A stretch of DNA of 64,000 bases, from the NCBI RefSeq assembly GCF_043641665.1, contig NC_092198.1, positions 6,818,501-6,882,500 on the forward strand. The letters are read 5' to 3'. A program made the translations under genes and the position numbers. Positions 34,766 through 47,775 of this stretch are shown piece by piece; within the stretch, counting starts at the first letter, position 1, and every line of letters starts with the position of its first letter. The notes beneath the pieces were generated by a model. The model did no database searches and had not been told where the DNA came from. It saw nothing but the letters and a program-made list of their open reading frames with translations. Source of the DNA: Enoplosus armatus (taxonomy: Eukaryota > Chordata > Actinopteri > Centrarchiformes > Enoplosidae).

Positions 34766-37700
34766 ACTAAATACCAAAGAATCAAAGCACAGATTCACAT
34801 ACATTTGATTACAGGCTGTGTCCTGTAACATCTGATCCTCTCTACATATTCGCTTCTAAAACTGTTACGTTTCATATATATTTAAAGGCAATATACTTAG
34901 AAATCCTTATCAGCAAAGGAACTGAAATACAGGCAGTCTTCTCCCATAAACCCCCCCCCCATGTTCTTTATCGTTCTGTGCACTGCCGGTGCCATTTACA
35001 TCAGTGCAAGAGCAGCTGAATAGTGGTTGTTTACTTCATTGTCATTTGTATCCATTGTATCTAAAAGGACCACCTGCTAGCTGGAGTAGCGGTGAAAAGC
35101 CTTCCAGGGTGCGCCTCATAATTGCCACTGGGGGGCTGATAAATAACAGCATGCTATTTCACGGGCTCACAGCCCCGCCACTGTAATAAGTCACAGTGTT
35201 GTTTCCTCTTTCCATTAGAGAAGGTCAGAGCTAATTTAGGACGTTTTGGTGAGAGAGTGAGGAGGTGAACGCGTGAGTGAGGCAGATAGGAAGGGTGTGT
35301 GGTGACAAGACGGGGAGGAGGTAAGTGTTTAGCTCGGTTGCTATGGTGGTGCATGCTGGCGTGGAGCTGCTCTCACACTGACAAGACAAGTAAAACAAAA
35401 CATCAGTGCAAAACGCACTCACACACTTTCACATAAATGTACCAAAAAGTCTTTCCCTCAGGCAGCTGATGTAAGTAACGCCACAGAGCAATTTACACTC
35501 ATCAGTGACACGTGTGTGCAGTATTAATGTTATTAAGCTGGTGAGTGTGTGTATATTAGAGCCTTAAGGTAGCAATACACTTGAAACAAAATGAAACTGC
35601 TGTCAAACATGGCGCTAACAGCTAACTGCAGCTTGAAGACTGTTGGCTGAATATTATAAAAAGTAATATAAAAATAAGTATGTGCAATATATCTCTTTTT
35701 AGAATGAAAGAGCTGTAAAGTTTGTGCAGGAAAAAAAGAGTGCACAATAGGAAAAGTTGAAGAAATATTTTAGGAGTCTTTTTGGCGATTTGATCCATGT
35801 TGTTTGAATACACCCCAGAGAATTGTTTTCCTCCGAACCCGAATCACAATTCGACAACATATTGGTCTGTGTTTCCCTGTGGTTTATCACTCCATGCACA
35901 GCACTGTCATTACTAGGCACTGGACAAATCAGTGGCACAGAGAGGAGGCAATTACCTGTAAATTGGTTTCATTATGTGTAAAAAAATAAATAAAAAAAAA
36001 CCAACAGGAGGACAGCTTGAGAATGCATTACATTTTGCTCTCAAGGAGGAAAAAAAAAAGGAGGCTCTGATAGGAGGTAATTTAAGCATGAGATTTAATA
36101 TGGCCTCTTACTGTGTTTCCATGATACCAAATCTGCTTTTATTTTAGATCATTGTTTTCCATTTGCAATTACCCAAGATAAAGTCCGTCAGAGCTCTTCT
36201 TCGCACGGAGAGATAAACAGAAAGACCTCTCTGGCTGAGGTCGCAGATGAACGGGCACATTGACTGAAATGTGACCTTGTCATTCCCAAAGTTACTACCA
36301 GCAAGATAAAAGTCACATTTTACTTGAGTGAGAAGCAGCTGTGACTTTTAGGTTTGTACATGTAACAGTTGTGGTGCATCAGGGGGTTATAGACACTTCT
36401 ACATTCATTGGGGCCAACTTAAACATTGTGTTGTGTTGCTAATGTTTGATGACGTCATGTCGTGAGGACTGTGTGTGCTCCAACTGAGTCGCTGTAATAG
36501 CCTGCAGGACATGAGAAACCAAGCCCACCAAAAAGAAAAGGAGAAAGGAGACTTACCTTAACTTTTGTATGTCCAACACAGACAAGGAAGTCCATCGCTG
36601 CATCTGAGCAGGTCAAAGAGGCAGTTGAAGATTCATCCAAACTCACTCCAGGCATCAGCACGTTTCCAGGAGCGCCTTGTTGCCCTTGAAAGTCCTGGAA
36701 ATCCAGCCAGTTCTTGGAACAACTGCCACTCTGTTTACTTTTATATCTACTTCACTGTTTTCTTTTTAGAGCGAACATGTCCAGAAACTGGATTAAACTT
36801 AGTTATCTCCTCCTCGAGCCTCTCTCAATCCTCCATGCTGCTTCTGTTTTTTCTTTCCCTTCCCCCAGCTCACAGGTGTGTCTGATTTATCTCCTCACCT
36901 TCCCACCTTCCTTCCTGTCAAGGGTGAAAAGGGGTATTCTGTACTCCCCCCCACCCCATTTTTGCTACAGTGTATATGCTAGTATGGAAAACACTTATGG
37001 GGCACTTTTCTTTATTATCAGTGTGTAGACTATCACTCTTGACTATCACTATCACTCCTGGCTTGTTCACATTCTGGGGCGATAGCGGCGCTGATGCACG
37101 TTGAGTTAATGCCGAACAATGATGTATGCAGTGCTGACTATTGTCATAAATATGTTTTACACAGGTTAGAGTACCTAAGGACTGTTATGGTGACAAAATG
37201 CAGTATAAACTCTTGTAAACACTAAAAACATCTGTTTGGGCTGCAGTTAAGACTTATTATTAAGACTTAGTATTATCATGATTATCATTTGCAGTTTCAA
37301 TGTCAAATATTGTACCCTATAGCCTTTAAAAACCATGGCACTCCCCTTCAACTCAGAACTTTACATGTAGTTAAGGAAGAGAAATCAATTTTGGGCTCAA
37401 CAATGAATCCATAAACCATCGAAAAAGACTCCTACACCAATTCCCTGCAGAAATTAGAATAAGCTCTTAAAAAAATAAAACGAACAATAACAAGTTTCTT
37501 ATCTTAACCGCCTGTGGGAAGTAACTGTAAAGAATAATGAAAAGTGAGGGAATATAATTAAGCGAGAGAAAGGAGTGAGATACACACATAAGTACACACA
37601 CACACATATAATATATGTAGAGGTTGAGTGAAAGAGAGGCAGAAACACATCAGGGAAGGGGATATAAACGGAAGAGATAGAGATGAAAAAAAGATGACGA

Positions 37701-39226
37701 CTGAAAGAGATACAGAAAGATTGGAGAAAAGAGTGGAAAAATAGGTATGAGAAGCAGAGGTAGTGGGAGAGCTAGTTGGAAAGCTCCCCAGCAAAATACA
37801 GTTTGATTTAGTGTTATAGTGTAGTTCAGCCAGCTTGGCAATTTGATCCAATGGGCTTTTGGCAAACAAACTGCAACACAGAGAAGCTTTTTTTAACTCA
37901 GTTTTGGGATAATTGCATGTAGATATCCGTTGGCTGACGGGGTTTTTAGTTACAAATGCGAACACATATGGTAAAGTATTCCCATGCGGAAGGAAAAAAT
38001 AAACTCAAAGATATGTAGTTTTGTGGGCGGACAGTTGTGGGTACATAGAAAAACAGTTTTGGAACTCTAAAGTTGGATTTATCTCTCTACCTCACTTTTT
38101 GTGGCTTTTTTTTAAAGTATTTATCTCAAAGTTTGTGACTAAACACAAATCCTCTGACACACATATCGCAAACACACGGACACACACAAGTAAAAGACAG
38201 AGAAACAGATAGATATTGACACAAGCAGTCAAACACACAGAAATGCGCACTTGAACACACCGACGAAGGCGAGCGGAGACACACTCTCACACAAGTGTTT
38301 GTTGTAGTTTATGATGTTCTGAAGCACCTTAGACTGTGTTCCCTGGAAGGAGAGGTGTTGAGCCCCCCTATTGTTCGGCTCAGTAGTATAAGAACACACT
38401 CTGCAGGACTCTGGGCCTACTTTCATAACCCACTTCAAAAGCCACCGGGATACACACCTCTATCTATATCCCCTCTCAGAACTCTTTTGCACCCTGCCAG
38501 CTCCCTCCGTACTTCTCACCCTTCGCTCCCCGTCTCACCTTTCCGCTTCAGTCACATAACCTTCCTCGACTCGATCTTCCCCTCCCTGCATCCCCCCATT
38601 CCCTTTTTCTGCTTCACATATCTACTTCTCCTCCCCTTTCCCAGAGAAAGAGAGAGGCTTAGCTTGTGCTGTCAAGAGGGCTGACGGCAGCAAACAAAGC
38701 GGCGTGGGGGCTGCAGAAAGAGAAAAACACTAAGAACTATTCCAGGTAGAGAACCACATTTCCCATGACCACAGTGGCATGCAAGAAAACGATAACGTCG
38801 ATACCAAGGAGGCTTTTTGTATAGTTGTAAATCCTGCCAAAAAATAAATAGCTGTGGAAGTACTTCACACCGCTTTCATGAGAGCTCTCATTCGTATACT
38901 TGCACACTCTGTTCTGCAGCTCAGCCAAAATCCATTAAACACTCTGCTTACTTGATTGCTTAAGAGGCAAACCCTGTGCAGTGATATTGCAGTTAATTGG
39001 ACTCATCTGCATGGTGTTGGGTTGCAGTGTCAGTTTGTCCTCAGTCAAGTGGAACATTGAGTTCTTGAACTCTAATTGTGTCCTGAACCTCACTGCTGCA
39101 ACTTGAGAGTTATCTATACACAAAGTGCAATCCATTATTCTAAATTTAAAACTGGAGGGAGTGATGTATACTAAGAGGTTAGTGGAAGAGTTATAGTTAT
39201 AAATGCAAGTTCATAATTGGCTGTTA
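34766..39226. other. Non-coding stretch, no gene seen
   Basis: Contains a C10 run at 34951-34960, A-rich tracts at 35983-36000 and 36048-36058, and a pyrimidine-rich tract at 38500-38640. Frames up to 135 codons (minus 37965-37558) are low in complexity and unassigned. A unique-looking block at 35100-35215 is noted in the findings. Confidence 0.45.
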
Positions 39227-39239
39227 CCCCCCCCCCCCC
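39227..39239 (+). repeat. C13 homopolymer
   Basis: Thirteen consecutive C. Confidence 0.9.
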
Positions 39240-39394
39240 TTAAACACTGTTGCAAAAGCTTGTCAGTCTTTCCATTCTCGCACAGCACATGTGCTGTTTA
39301 CAGTGATAACAGCGGCAGATTTATCACTCAAAATTCGTGGCACCTTGTCGCCTTTTGCTTTTATCGTTACCCCAACTTTCCACTCAGGTTTTTT

Positions 39395-39460
39395 TATTTG
39401 CAAATGGAAAATTTGCATAAAAACAGGTGGACGGAAACCCACCTACAGTTTAATCCATTT
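39395..39460 (+). repeat. Second copy of the 'aacaggtgga' repeat
   Basis: The core at 39409-39449 is 83% identical to 34565-34605, in the same orientation. The core contains a short potential hairpin, AGGTGG...CCACCT. Flanks do not align, so this is a fragment. Confidence 0.6.
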
Positions 39461-41190
39461 CCTACCTTTTTGCCTTTGAGTTTTTGATTTTAGACAGGCA
39501 AAGACACCTCCCTCCAAACTCTTTGAATGCTGAGTTTAATCTTGGCTGAGGATCTTACCTCTTGCTGGGAGACTGCAGTCTAAACCACTACATTTGTTAA
39601 AATGTTGACAAGTACAGTATTATAATACTTGGTGCATCTTGCAGTTATGGGCCGTGTATGTCTGAATGTGTATATTTGTGTCCTTTGTTGATATGCTGCA
39701 GATTAAATAAAGGTTTGTCACAAATCACCAAATATCAGGGAATTGAGAGCCATAAAAACAAAGTCCGTAGGGCTGACAATGTCTCCACCTGAAAATAAGT
39801 CTTTTTAAAGAATGAAGGTTAGAAATGCCTTCACATGGAGTCTGAGCTAACCTGATCAGAGGCATCAGAGAGCCAGCAGGGACCCGGAGGCAGGGTGTTT
39901 TAGTGATGGATCACAGTGGGGAAGGGAGAGAGAGAGATGGTCGGGGGGTAGGGGAGGGGGGCAATACCGTCAGGCCACCCTGATGGTCTGAAACAGCAGA
40001 TCTGAGGGAGTGATGAGGGAAGCGCAGACTGTGTGTGTGTCCTAATGGGATCCCAGATCTGCACTATCTCGGAGCCTTCACGTCCCTGCAGTGGTCCTGA
40101 TAGCAAACACCGGCGGATCAATCGATGGTGACGCCTCGCCTCCCTTTCCTTTGCTTCCTTCCTCCAGGCTGTCACAAAGCGTTCAAACCACAGCCCTGGT
40201 TTGACAGTAACTGGTTGTAAAGTAGCTCAGCTCCAGTGCAAGGTGAAGAGAAAGCAGTTGTTTGTCCGTGGAAGTGTATTATAACTCAGATGATCTGTGG
40301 GTTTAACCGTGCAAATGGTTTGAGGTGAAAACAAAGGATTGCTAAAAGTTTGTAATGTGAATATATTAGCTAATCTTACTTCATGCATGAAACATTTTTA
40401 CTTTTTAGATTCAAATATAAGCTTAGATAATTATTTCTGATAATCATAATTACTACAATTAATTATTAATTTTATTCTGTTTCTGACAAAAAGAGATTTT
40501 CTTTGTTCACATATTTATGGATACTAAATTTAAAGTAAGCTTCTATTGTGACATCTGGTAATGCTGGGGCAGAAAATATAAAACAGAATTTCTTAATACT
40601 AATTTAACAACAGGATGCTTTAAACTAGTTTAATGCTAGCAAAACATTTGCATTGGCCTCCATCTCATCTTAAGAACAAAGGATGATGTAATGAAATATT
40701 CAAGGAATATTAAATGAGAACTGATGGGGTTTTTAAATATGCAAAAGTAAAAATTTGTGGGCTATATTATCACAAAGCATAACCAATCCATTTCAAAGGT
40801 GATCCATTTCACATGGAGGAGGCCCAGTCAAATGACGTCAGACAGGGAAATCCATCTACTCTTTGCGTAACTACAGATGCCCTGAAACAGCATCTATTCC
40901 CAGTTGAAAGATCAGAATCAGAAATGTGCCCGTTACCAGCTTGTACAGCTGACTGCATTACCTGTAAATGGGCTGCCATGATTTTTTACCGCATTGCAAT
41001 GTGAGAAAAACACTTCAACGTTAGTCTCCAGATTGAGTTTAGCTCTGAGAAAGATCTGATACATAGAGCTGAGCTATGCTTCTGATTTATTTTTTCTAGA
41101 GTGGACTGTTTACTTGCTCCTTTTTGATCTTTGTGGAGCCTGTAATGAACCCAAGAACCCTTCTTTTAAAGTGCACACCGTCTCATCAGT
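39461..41190. other. Non-coding stretch
   Basis: Holds a CpG-richer, unique-looking block at about 39990-40195 (see findings) and AT-rich sequence afterwards. The 91-codon minus-strand frame at 40175-39900 crosses that block without a recognised domain. Confidence 0.45.
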
Positions 41191-41239
41191 CTTTCTTTCT
41201 TTCTGTCTTACTCTTACTCTTACTATCTTACTCTTCCCC
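41191..41239. repeat. (CTTT)n / (ACTCTT)n compound microsatellite
   Basis: Three CTTT-type units precede several imperfect ACTCTT hexamers. Confidence 0.85.
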
Positions 41240-44200
41240 AACATAATGTCAGACAAGTAGATTGGATTTGGCAGAATGCATTTCTATTTATGCCACTGGG
41301 ACCATATCTTCCCAGGTCATCCATCTATGAGGTGCAGCTTCAGATGGATTCCACCTCTTCCAGGGCCCTTGTCTGCCCCAGCACCCATTATATGACCTCA
41401 AGTCCCACATTAGAATATTTTATTCCTACAGCCTCAGAACAACTTGCATCCCTAAACTATAATGCAGGTGCCAAGTCATTTTTTCCTCTCTGGCAAAACA
41501 AAAAGTCTAGCTTAGGGAGAAGCTGGTAGATTTCCCTGCTGATACATATACATTTCTTTTACAATGCATCAACTTTGCTAGGTCCCAAAGTCATAAAACA
41601 ACGTTTTTTTTTGCACTGAGAACTGCTCAAATGTAAATTGGAGGTTAAAGTGAAAGATATTTTCTTTGTTATTGCAAGTACACATTGTATTCTGGCCACT
41701 CCTATCTGGTGTGCACACTAGGAACCTGTCAATTAAAGACCAGGGAGTGAGAACTGAAGGAAGTATATCAGTGGTAAAAATAAACATATATTCAGCACTG
41801 TGTTTTGTGCTCACATGCTGGCTCGATGCTTGTACTTGTTTGTTAAGGGTCTGAATCAGAGAAATTGCATTTTCTTCTGACCTCACTGGGGTTTTGTTTA
41901 GCATGCCTCTCTGCCTTTGAGGGCCCGGGCACTGAGGAGGTAAATTTATGGGAGCCAGACGATCGTCCGTTCTCCACCAGAGGAGCTGGTGCCACAGGAT
42001 TGTGTGAAGACAAAGCATTGTGAGTGTAAGGCATGCTTGTTGAGCCTAAACTGCAACCTGCATGCATTAATCATCAGCCATGTGGGGACAAAGCAGCACA
42101 GACATGCACACACACATCGAAGATCTTAGCGAGACAGCTCAATAGCAATAAACTGTGCTCCTTTACACACGAGCAGAAGGTTAAACCCAGAGTCTAGGAC
42201 TTCTTGGTAAAGTAGGAAGACATCTGCATGTACAAGATGGGGTGAGACAATATGATCAGTGCTGTGGCAAGAGAGGGCAGCTTAAAGCTAATGGCATGTG
42301 ATGCCCAGCTGCTGGCTCAAATCTGTTGCAGCCATCTGTTTTGCCGTGCTAGTTGAAAACGTTCTCACTTCAACAGGAACAAACACCTTAAAAGAAGTTG
42401 CGCACGCGGTGAATTGCTTACGTTAAGGCTTGAGGGAAGTCTCTTGGGATCAGTTCACTGAGGGAACACAGTGAACCTTCAGTAGCACTCGCAGTGACGG
42501 AAGAGATTTGCAGAGCTGTGAAATGCAGTTAAAATGTTGTGGCACGCCTGTCACAGCTGGATCAATGATTCAGTAAGGTCTACTCTAGGTTTGATAAATG
42601 CTGTTTTGCATTTGGAAAAAGGTCATGTGTCAAAGCTCTAAAATCAATTGGTTATTTGCAGAGGGCCTTTTCCTTCGAAATTACATTAACCTGCTTGATA
42701 AGAGTCTTGCATGTGAGTCATTTCACCCCTCATTAAAACATAACTGCAAGTCTTGGAACAACTGGGTTTGTTTTTAAAATGCTAACATTTCAACAAATGT
42801 AAAACATGGACTGTTTTAGAATCCCTCTGTAGATGCTGAGACTTTCAACAGTGTGGGAAAATGTTTTAATTAAAAAACAAGTGGGTTTCTGGTCTACTAT
42901 ATAGAGTTACATATAGACCAAATGTGGGATTGAAAAGTAATTAGACAATGATTGTTATTATATTAAATCTTTACGTGCATATTTATACATTTGTACTATT
43001 TGTGCTATTAATAGGCACAGAATGAAGCAGAAAATGTGCAATCATCCCCTGCAGCCTTCACTGTCACCTCAAAGTTGTTTTTTCCACTATGTAGACTCTC
43101 CAGGGACCATTTGTGCTTCTATCGGAGCATCAAAGATCTAATAACTAATAATAAATCTTACTTTGTTATGGAATGATTTTCTTGTCTGATATTTCATAGC
43201 ACATAATGATTTAACGCTTAACCCCTTTTATACAGGAGCTTTTTGTAATGATTTGGGCTACTTTTTTGTTACATTGGAGGAGAAGTTATACAAATACATT
43301 TAAGTGAATATGCCCCTTCTCCTCACCAGTTATTCAAACTGAGACAGCGCAATAAGCTTGGCATTCAGTGACTGGAATATACTGACTTTTACATTTAATG
43401 TAACTGAAATCATTTTTCATTACTGTAGCTGTAGCTTTTGGTTTGCCAGTTCAAATGCACTTCAGTGTGTACATCAGCAAGCAAACACATCACCGTTCAT
43501 ATGGCCACAGCGTTCAGCGCCGTTCAGTCTGTTACGTTCACGCTGTCAAAACGAGTCCTAAAGAAGCTCAGCAGCCTATTATTTAAGGCAGGGTTGATGA
43601 TTCTTTCTGTAGCTTTTTGTTTCTTTTAATAAGCTTTGAAGTTACACACTGTGTGCCTCAGTCACCATCTAAATGAAAGATGCCCAACTTTTACAGTAAT
43701 GCACGTTTCTCTTTGCATGCACCACTTTTCTTATTCCTTTTTTGCCCTCAAATGACCTCTGGGTCTTTGGTCGTAATGGTTTCAGAACTAAACACAGAGA
43801 GTGAAAGATGTTACCTGAGCAGGATGCGTAAACATGAACTGCTCTGGGTAACATTAAGATGAAAGCCCATCCAGCTATACTGTATATGGCACAAACAAAT
43901 GCCGAGTATTATGGGGTGCGTAACATGCAGATGTATGTGCCTCTTCCAGTTTGGGCCTCCTGAATTGCCACTTACAGAGGCGTTGACGCATACATAATTT
44001 CCACTGATAACTTTGGAGCTGTTGACATTCACTACTTTCATCCAACTTTTCTTGTAAGTCACTGCATGATGTAAAAAATAATTCCCTGAGGCAGGGATTT
44101 TTTTAAACAGGGACTCAGTTACAAGGCCCAGGGTTTTTTAAAGATGCTTCTTGAACATCTGTGCAGCGCACAGGCAATTTGAGATAAGACTCGCACAGGG

Positions 44201-44594
44201 GAAGTTAATTAGCAATATGGATCAGGACTAATGAATACATGGAGTGTATCTCGAGATGTAAAAGCACTGGATGCGTCTATTAAATACAACTTTTATTTGA
44301 ACCCCCCATCTTAAAACTTACACGTATGCAGTTTTACTTTATAATTACACACATTTCCCGGATCTCATTTGTATAGTACAAATCATCCCAGGCTGTGAGC
44401 ATCCACGTTGCAGCCTCACAGACTGTAGTACCATGGTTCACTGAAAATGCACACTGATTTCTTTTATTTATTATTTCTTTTTTTCCGTGTGATGGGAAGT
44501 AATTTGCTGTAATGCGTGATCAGGGCGTTTTGAAAGAGCCATTTCATCTCGCTGTGCTGGTCCCTTTCTCTGTTGGGGTGCCCGACTGTTCCTT
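41240..44594. other. Non-coding stretch, no gene seen
   Basis: The 146-codon minus-strand frame at 42018-41578 is the longest in the window, but it has no recognised domain and two other frames overlap it. I treat it as chance. No repeat family was recognised. Confidence 0.45.
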
Positions 44595-44615
44595 CTCCTC
44601 CTCCTCCTCCTCCTC
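44595..44615. repeat. (CTC)n trinucleotide microsatellite
   Basis: Seven CTC units. The arginine run in the overlapping minus-strand frame is its translation. Confidence 0.9.
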
Positions 44616-46689
44616 ATCAACACCAACCACTGAAGCTGAAAGATTCTGCTGCTGCTGAAGCTAAATGAGACTTCACACCCCTCTGCTTTCTCTCTGTCGT
44701 CTTTCTTCCCCTTTTCCTCTTCTCCCTGCAGCTTTTTCTCACTCGGTTTCCCTCTGACTTTCTGTTTTGCACTCACCCTCGCTCTCAGCTTTGTTCACCT
44801 GGAAATGCGTAAATAGAGTCCAGAGAAGGGCAAACTAAAGCGCACAGATGTCACTAAATGAAATGGAAGATGAAAAATAAAAAACAAATAAGGAGAAAAA
44901 AGTGTGGAGCAAGTGAACTCCATACTGTGTTTATAAAGGCTCACCATGAACACAGTTCATTCCAGCAGGTGTTTGCAGCCTCAAAGCCACGTTTAAAAAG
45001 GAGAACAATGGTGTCAGCTATTGTTATAATTACGGTTTCAGTGGGTGAATAAGTGATCAATGTAACCACCCACTCTGTGCCCACATTTGTTTTAATAAGA
45101 GCTTTAATGCTGCACCATTTCAGGCATTTAGCTAATTTTCCCCGGCAACAGCTGTGTCCTTAACATGATGATTCTAGTTGCCATTGTCTAGCTGTGAAGA
45201 AAGAATAATAAGTATAATGGTTTGCCAGATGGACCTAATGTAGGTGTTGGTCTGTTGATATAAATAAACATAAGACCTACAGCTGATCTGTTGGTTCAGA
45301 TCCACAAAAGCTGCATAAATATTCACTGGGATGGGGTCGTAACTTTGATAGTGTGTTAAGATTCCTGCAAGAAAAAAAGGCAGATTTGACCAAAACAAAA
45401 CAAATGCCAAGTTGAGTAATATCACTTATTGACAAGGTTATAAAAGATCCTCAACTCAACTACAAGCGACACCGTTCATAGTCAATCGACCCATTATTAT
45501 AAAGATATCGATTATAGCTGTTGTTAGAATTAACGTAATGTTGAGTATACATAACTTTTATACAACGGGCAAATGAAACTTCCAAAACCATCAATTTGCT
45601 CATTTTATTTCTGTAGCGTCCTCCTCTCCAGTGTACCTGCACTACACGTCTTAAGGTCATATAAAATGCTGCTGTCACTGTTGTGGAAAAGAAGGTACTT
45701 ATCCTGTCTGCTTTACACAAGCTCCCAATGAATGCCAAATGTGACTTGAAGGTGCTTTTCTATACATATAAAGCAGTACATGTGTTTGAACTGTGCTGTC
45801 TTTGTTCTGTTCAGACTTAGCAGTGTCAGGGTCCTTGGTGTCTCTGGCTCTTCGTCCTTGGGTTGTGGCCGTTGTCCATGGTGAATCATTTTTTTTCTCT
45901 GATGACCTTGATGAACAATGCTTAATGCAGTCCTTTGAATCCCCATTCAACTACTTTACGTTGATGGGGGATTCCTTTCTGTTAAGTTTCCAGCATTATT
46001 TTTTCCCTCTAAGGTTCATTTTGGGTCCTTTATTATTCTAGAGGGGGATTTTAAGGTGAAAGGTTTTCATTTTCATATGTTGTTCCTTAATGTGAATTAG
46101 ATGAAGGGATATACTAAACTTTATTTGATGTCACAGCGTCAAAAAGTAAGTAAAAAGACATAAAGGATGGCACTGACACTACATAACAGGTGAAAAAGCA
46201 TAATGACACCACTGTCAGAGATAACCTTCATCAGACAAGGGTAGACTTTGAACTGAATTCAGGAAAATGTTTTGTCATCTTTATGAAGACATCGGGTGAC
46301 ATGTAGTCTACTAGCAATGGTTCAGTTCAATGGCAAATCAAAAATGTAGAGCAAAATAAATCTTCTGTCTGAGGAAGTCACCTGTCAGAGACATTGTGTA
46401 GAACAAGTGTGATTGAGATGCGAGGTGCCGCATAGCTTTGCTCACTCAAAGCTCAAGACCTTCCTTTTCAAAGAGATGGAGGAGAGAAAATAGCTATTCA
46501 GAATAGCTATAAAGTAGACATTTAATGCTTGACTGAGGTAAGGACATCAATCATACAAAAGGTCATAGGTTTCCTTTTTCTGACAAGGGTTTCAGCAGGA
46601 AAAAAAGTGCCTTTTTGTTGTGCCCTGGGTAACGTATCAGAATAGATAATGAACGTACTTGCTCTTCGAGTATGATTTGTCAGTATTAT
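44616..46689. other. Non-coding stretch, no gene seen
   Basis: Frames of 77-92 codons at 45460-46041 overlap on both strands and carry no domain that I recognise. No RNA gene seen. Confidence 0.45.
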
Positions 46690-47125
46690 AGTAGTTTGAC
46701 ATTTTGGGAAATATGCGTATTCACTTTTTTGCAGAGAGAGAGAGAGAGAGATGGGAACATTGATAACACGCTACAAATATACGATATTTGTCCATTGAAT
46801 ATGAAGCTACAGCCGGCAGTCAATTAGCTTTGCTTAGCATATAGCATATAGACTGGAAACAGGGAGAAACAGCTAGCCTGGCTCTGTCCAAAAAAAGTAA
46901 CTAAATGGTCAACTCTTAAGGTCACTAATCACATAATATCTCTTCTGTTTAGTTCTTACAAAGGCCGAAGTGTAAAATCAACCATTTCAATTGTTTCCAG
47001 TGTTTGTGCTAAGCTAAGCTAACCAGCTGCCGGCTGCAGCTTCATCTTTATTGGACAGACATGAGTGGTATCGAGCTTCTCTTCTAACTCTCAGCAAGAA
47101 GGCAAATAAGCTATCGAACTATTCT
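46690..47125. mobile_element. Foldback (long inverted repeat) non-autonomous element, copy A
   Basis: It begins with 'gtttgacattttgggaaata' (46694) and ends with the reverse-orientation counterpart 'caaataagctatcgaactat'. The two halves are imperfect reverse complements: 'gaagctacagccggcag' (46803-46819) pairs with 'ctgccggctgcagcttc' in the other half (arms about 46801-46840 and 47008-47045). This is a well-known foldback MITE of perch-like fish by my recollection. The inner tips appear deleted, and a (GA)n expansion (46733-46750) sits in the left arm. There is no coding content. A 22-base segment at 46868-46889 is the exact reverse complement of 50330-50351 in copy B. Confidence 0.8.
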
Positions 47126-47404
47126 TTTCAATGCTTTTAATTTTATTTACAATATTTTCTTCATCACTGTTCTACCTCATTGTCATCTGGTTGTTGTTCC
47201 TTTCATGTTTAACTTTGGGTCAAGAAATGCCATATTAGTAAACATTATTACATTTCTTCTTATAGATCAAACTGTAGATCAATGATAAATGTCCTGTAAT
47301 TTTATAGAAATACTGTATTGTAGTACACAAACTGGAACACTATCTACTTGTCTCTACTTTCACTGCTATATGTCCTGAACACACATGCGCACACACACAC
47401 TGTT
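47126..47404. other. Short AT-rich interval
   Basis: Nothing recognised apart from a short CA run at the end. Confidence 0.4.
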
Positions 47405-47625
47405 ATACACATCCACATCTGGGAGCTGCCCACTACAAACGCCAATCTTCTACCATTAGCTGCTGAGCAGTTCCACTGGAGCAATTTAGGGTTTCTTCTC
47501 AGCTCAAGGACAACTCAGCAGCAGTTGCTAAGGGAGCACTGGGCCCTTTTCATTTATTTTCCCAACCCAAACTGGCAACCTTTCAGTCACCGGCCCATTC
47601 CCCTAACCTCTAGGCTATCCAGGTC
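47405..47625 (+). repeat. SINE-like dispersed teleost repeat, copy 1
   Basis: The order 'tgggagctgcccactacaaa', 'gctgctgagcagttccactg' (47459-47478), 'gagcaatttagggttt', 'agctcaaggacaactcagca' and 'cctctaggctatccagg' follows a very common fish repeat with the landmarks 'gctgctgagcagctccactg', 'gctcaagggcacctcagcag' and 'ctctaggccac'. It is non-coding, and the overlapping 118-codon frame is incidental. Confidence 0.65.
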
Positions 47626-47664
47626 CGACTTAATCTTTTTCACTAACACTTCACTTTACAGTCG

Positions 47665-47775
47665 CGGCCCTGTGCAGCCACAGTGCAGTCACGGCCTACT
47701 GTGACTGCTGAGCAGCTCCACTGAAGCACTTAGGGGTTAATTGCCATTTTCAAGGACATCTTGACAGAAGCTGCT
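47665..47775 (+). repeat. SINE-like dispersed teleost repeat, copy 2 (fragment)
   Basis: 'ctgctgagcagctccactga' (47705-47724) followed by 'agcacttaggggttaattgc' and 'caaggacatcttgacag' repeats the core of the preceding copy, in the same orientation, about 245 bases downstream. This suggests tandem insertion or a segmental repeat. Confidence 0.6.

Noticed and set aside
41578..42018. 146-codon minus-strand open frame, the longest in the window
   Set aside because: No recognisable domain, overlapping frames on the other strand, no splice or promoter context. This length is expected by chance in 64 kb.
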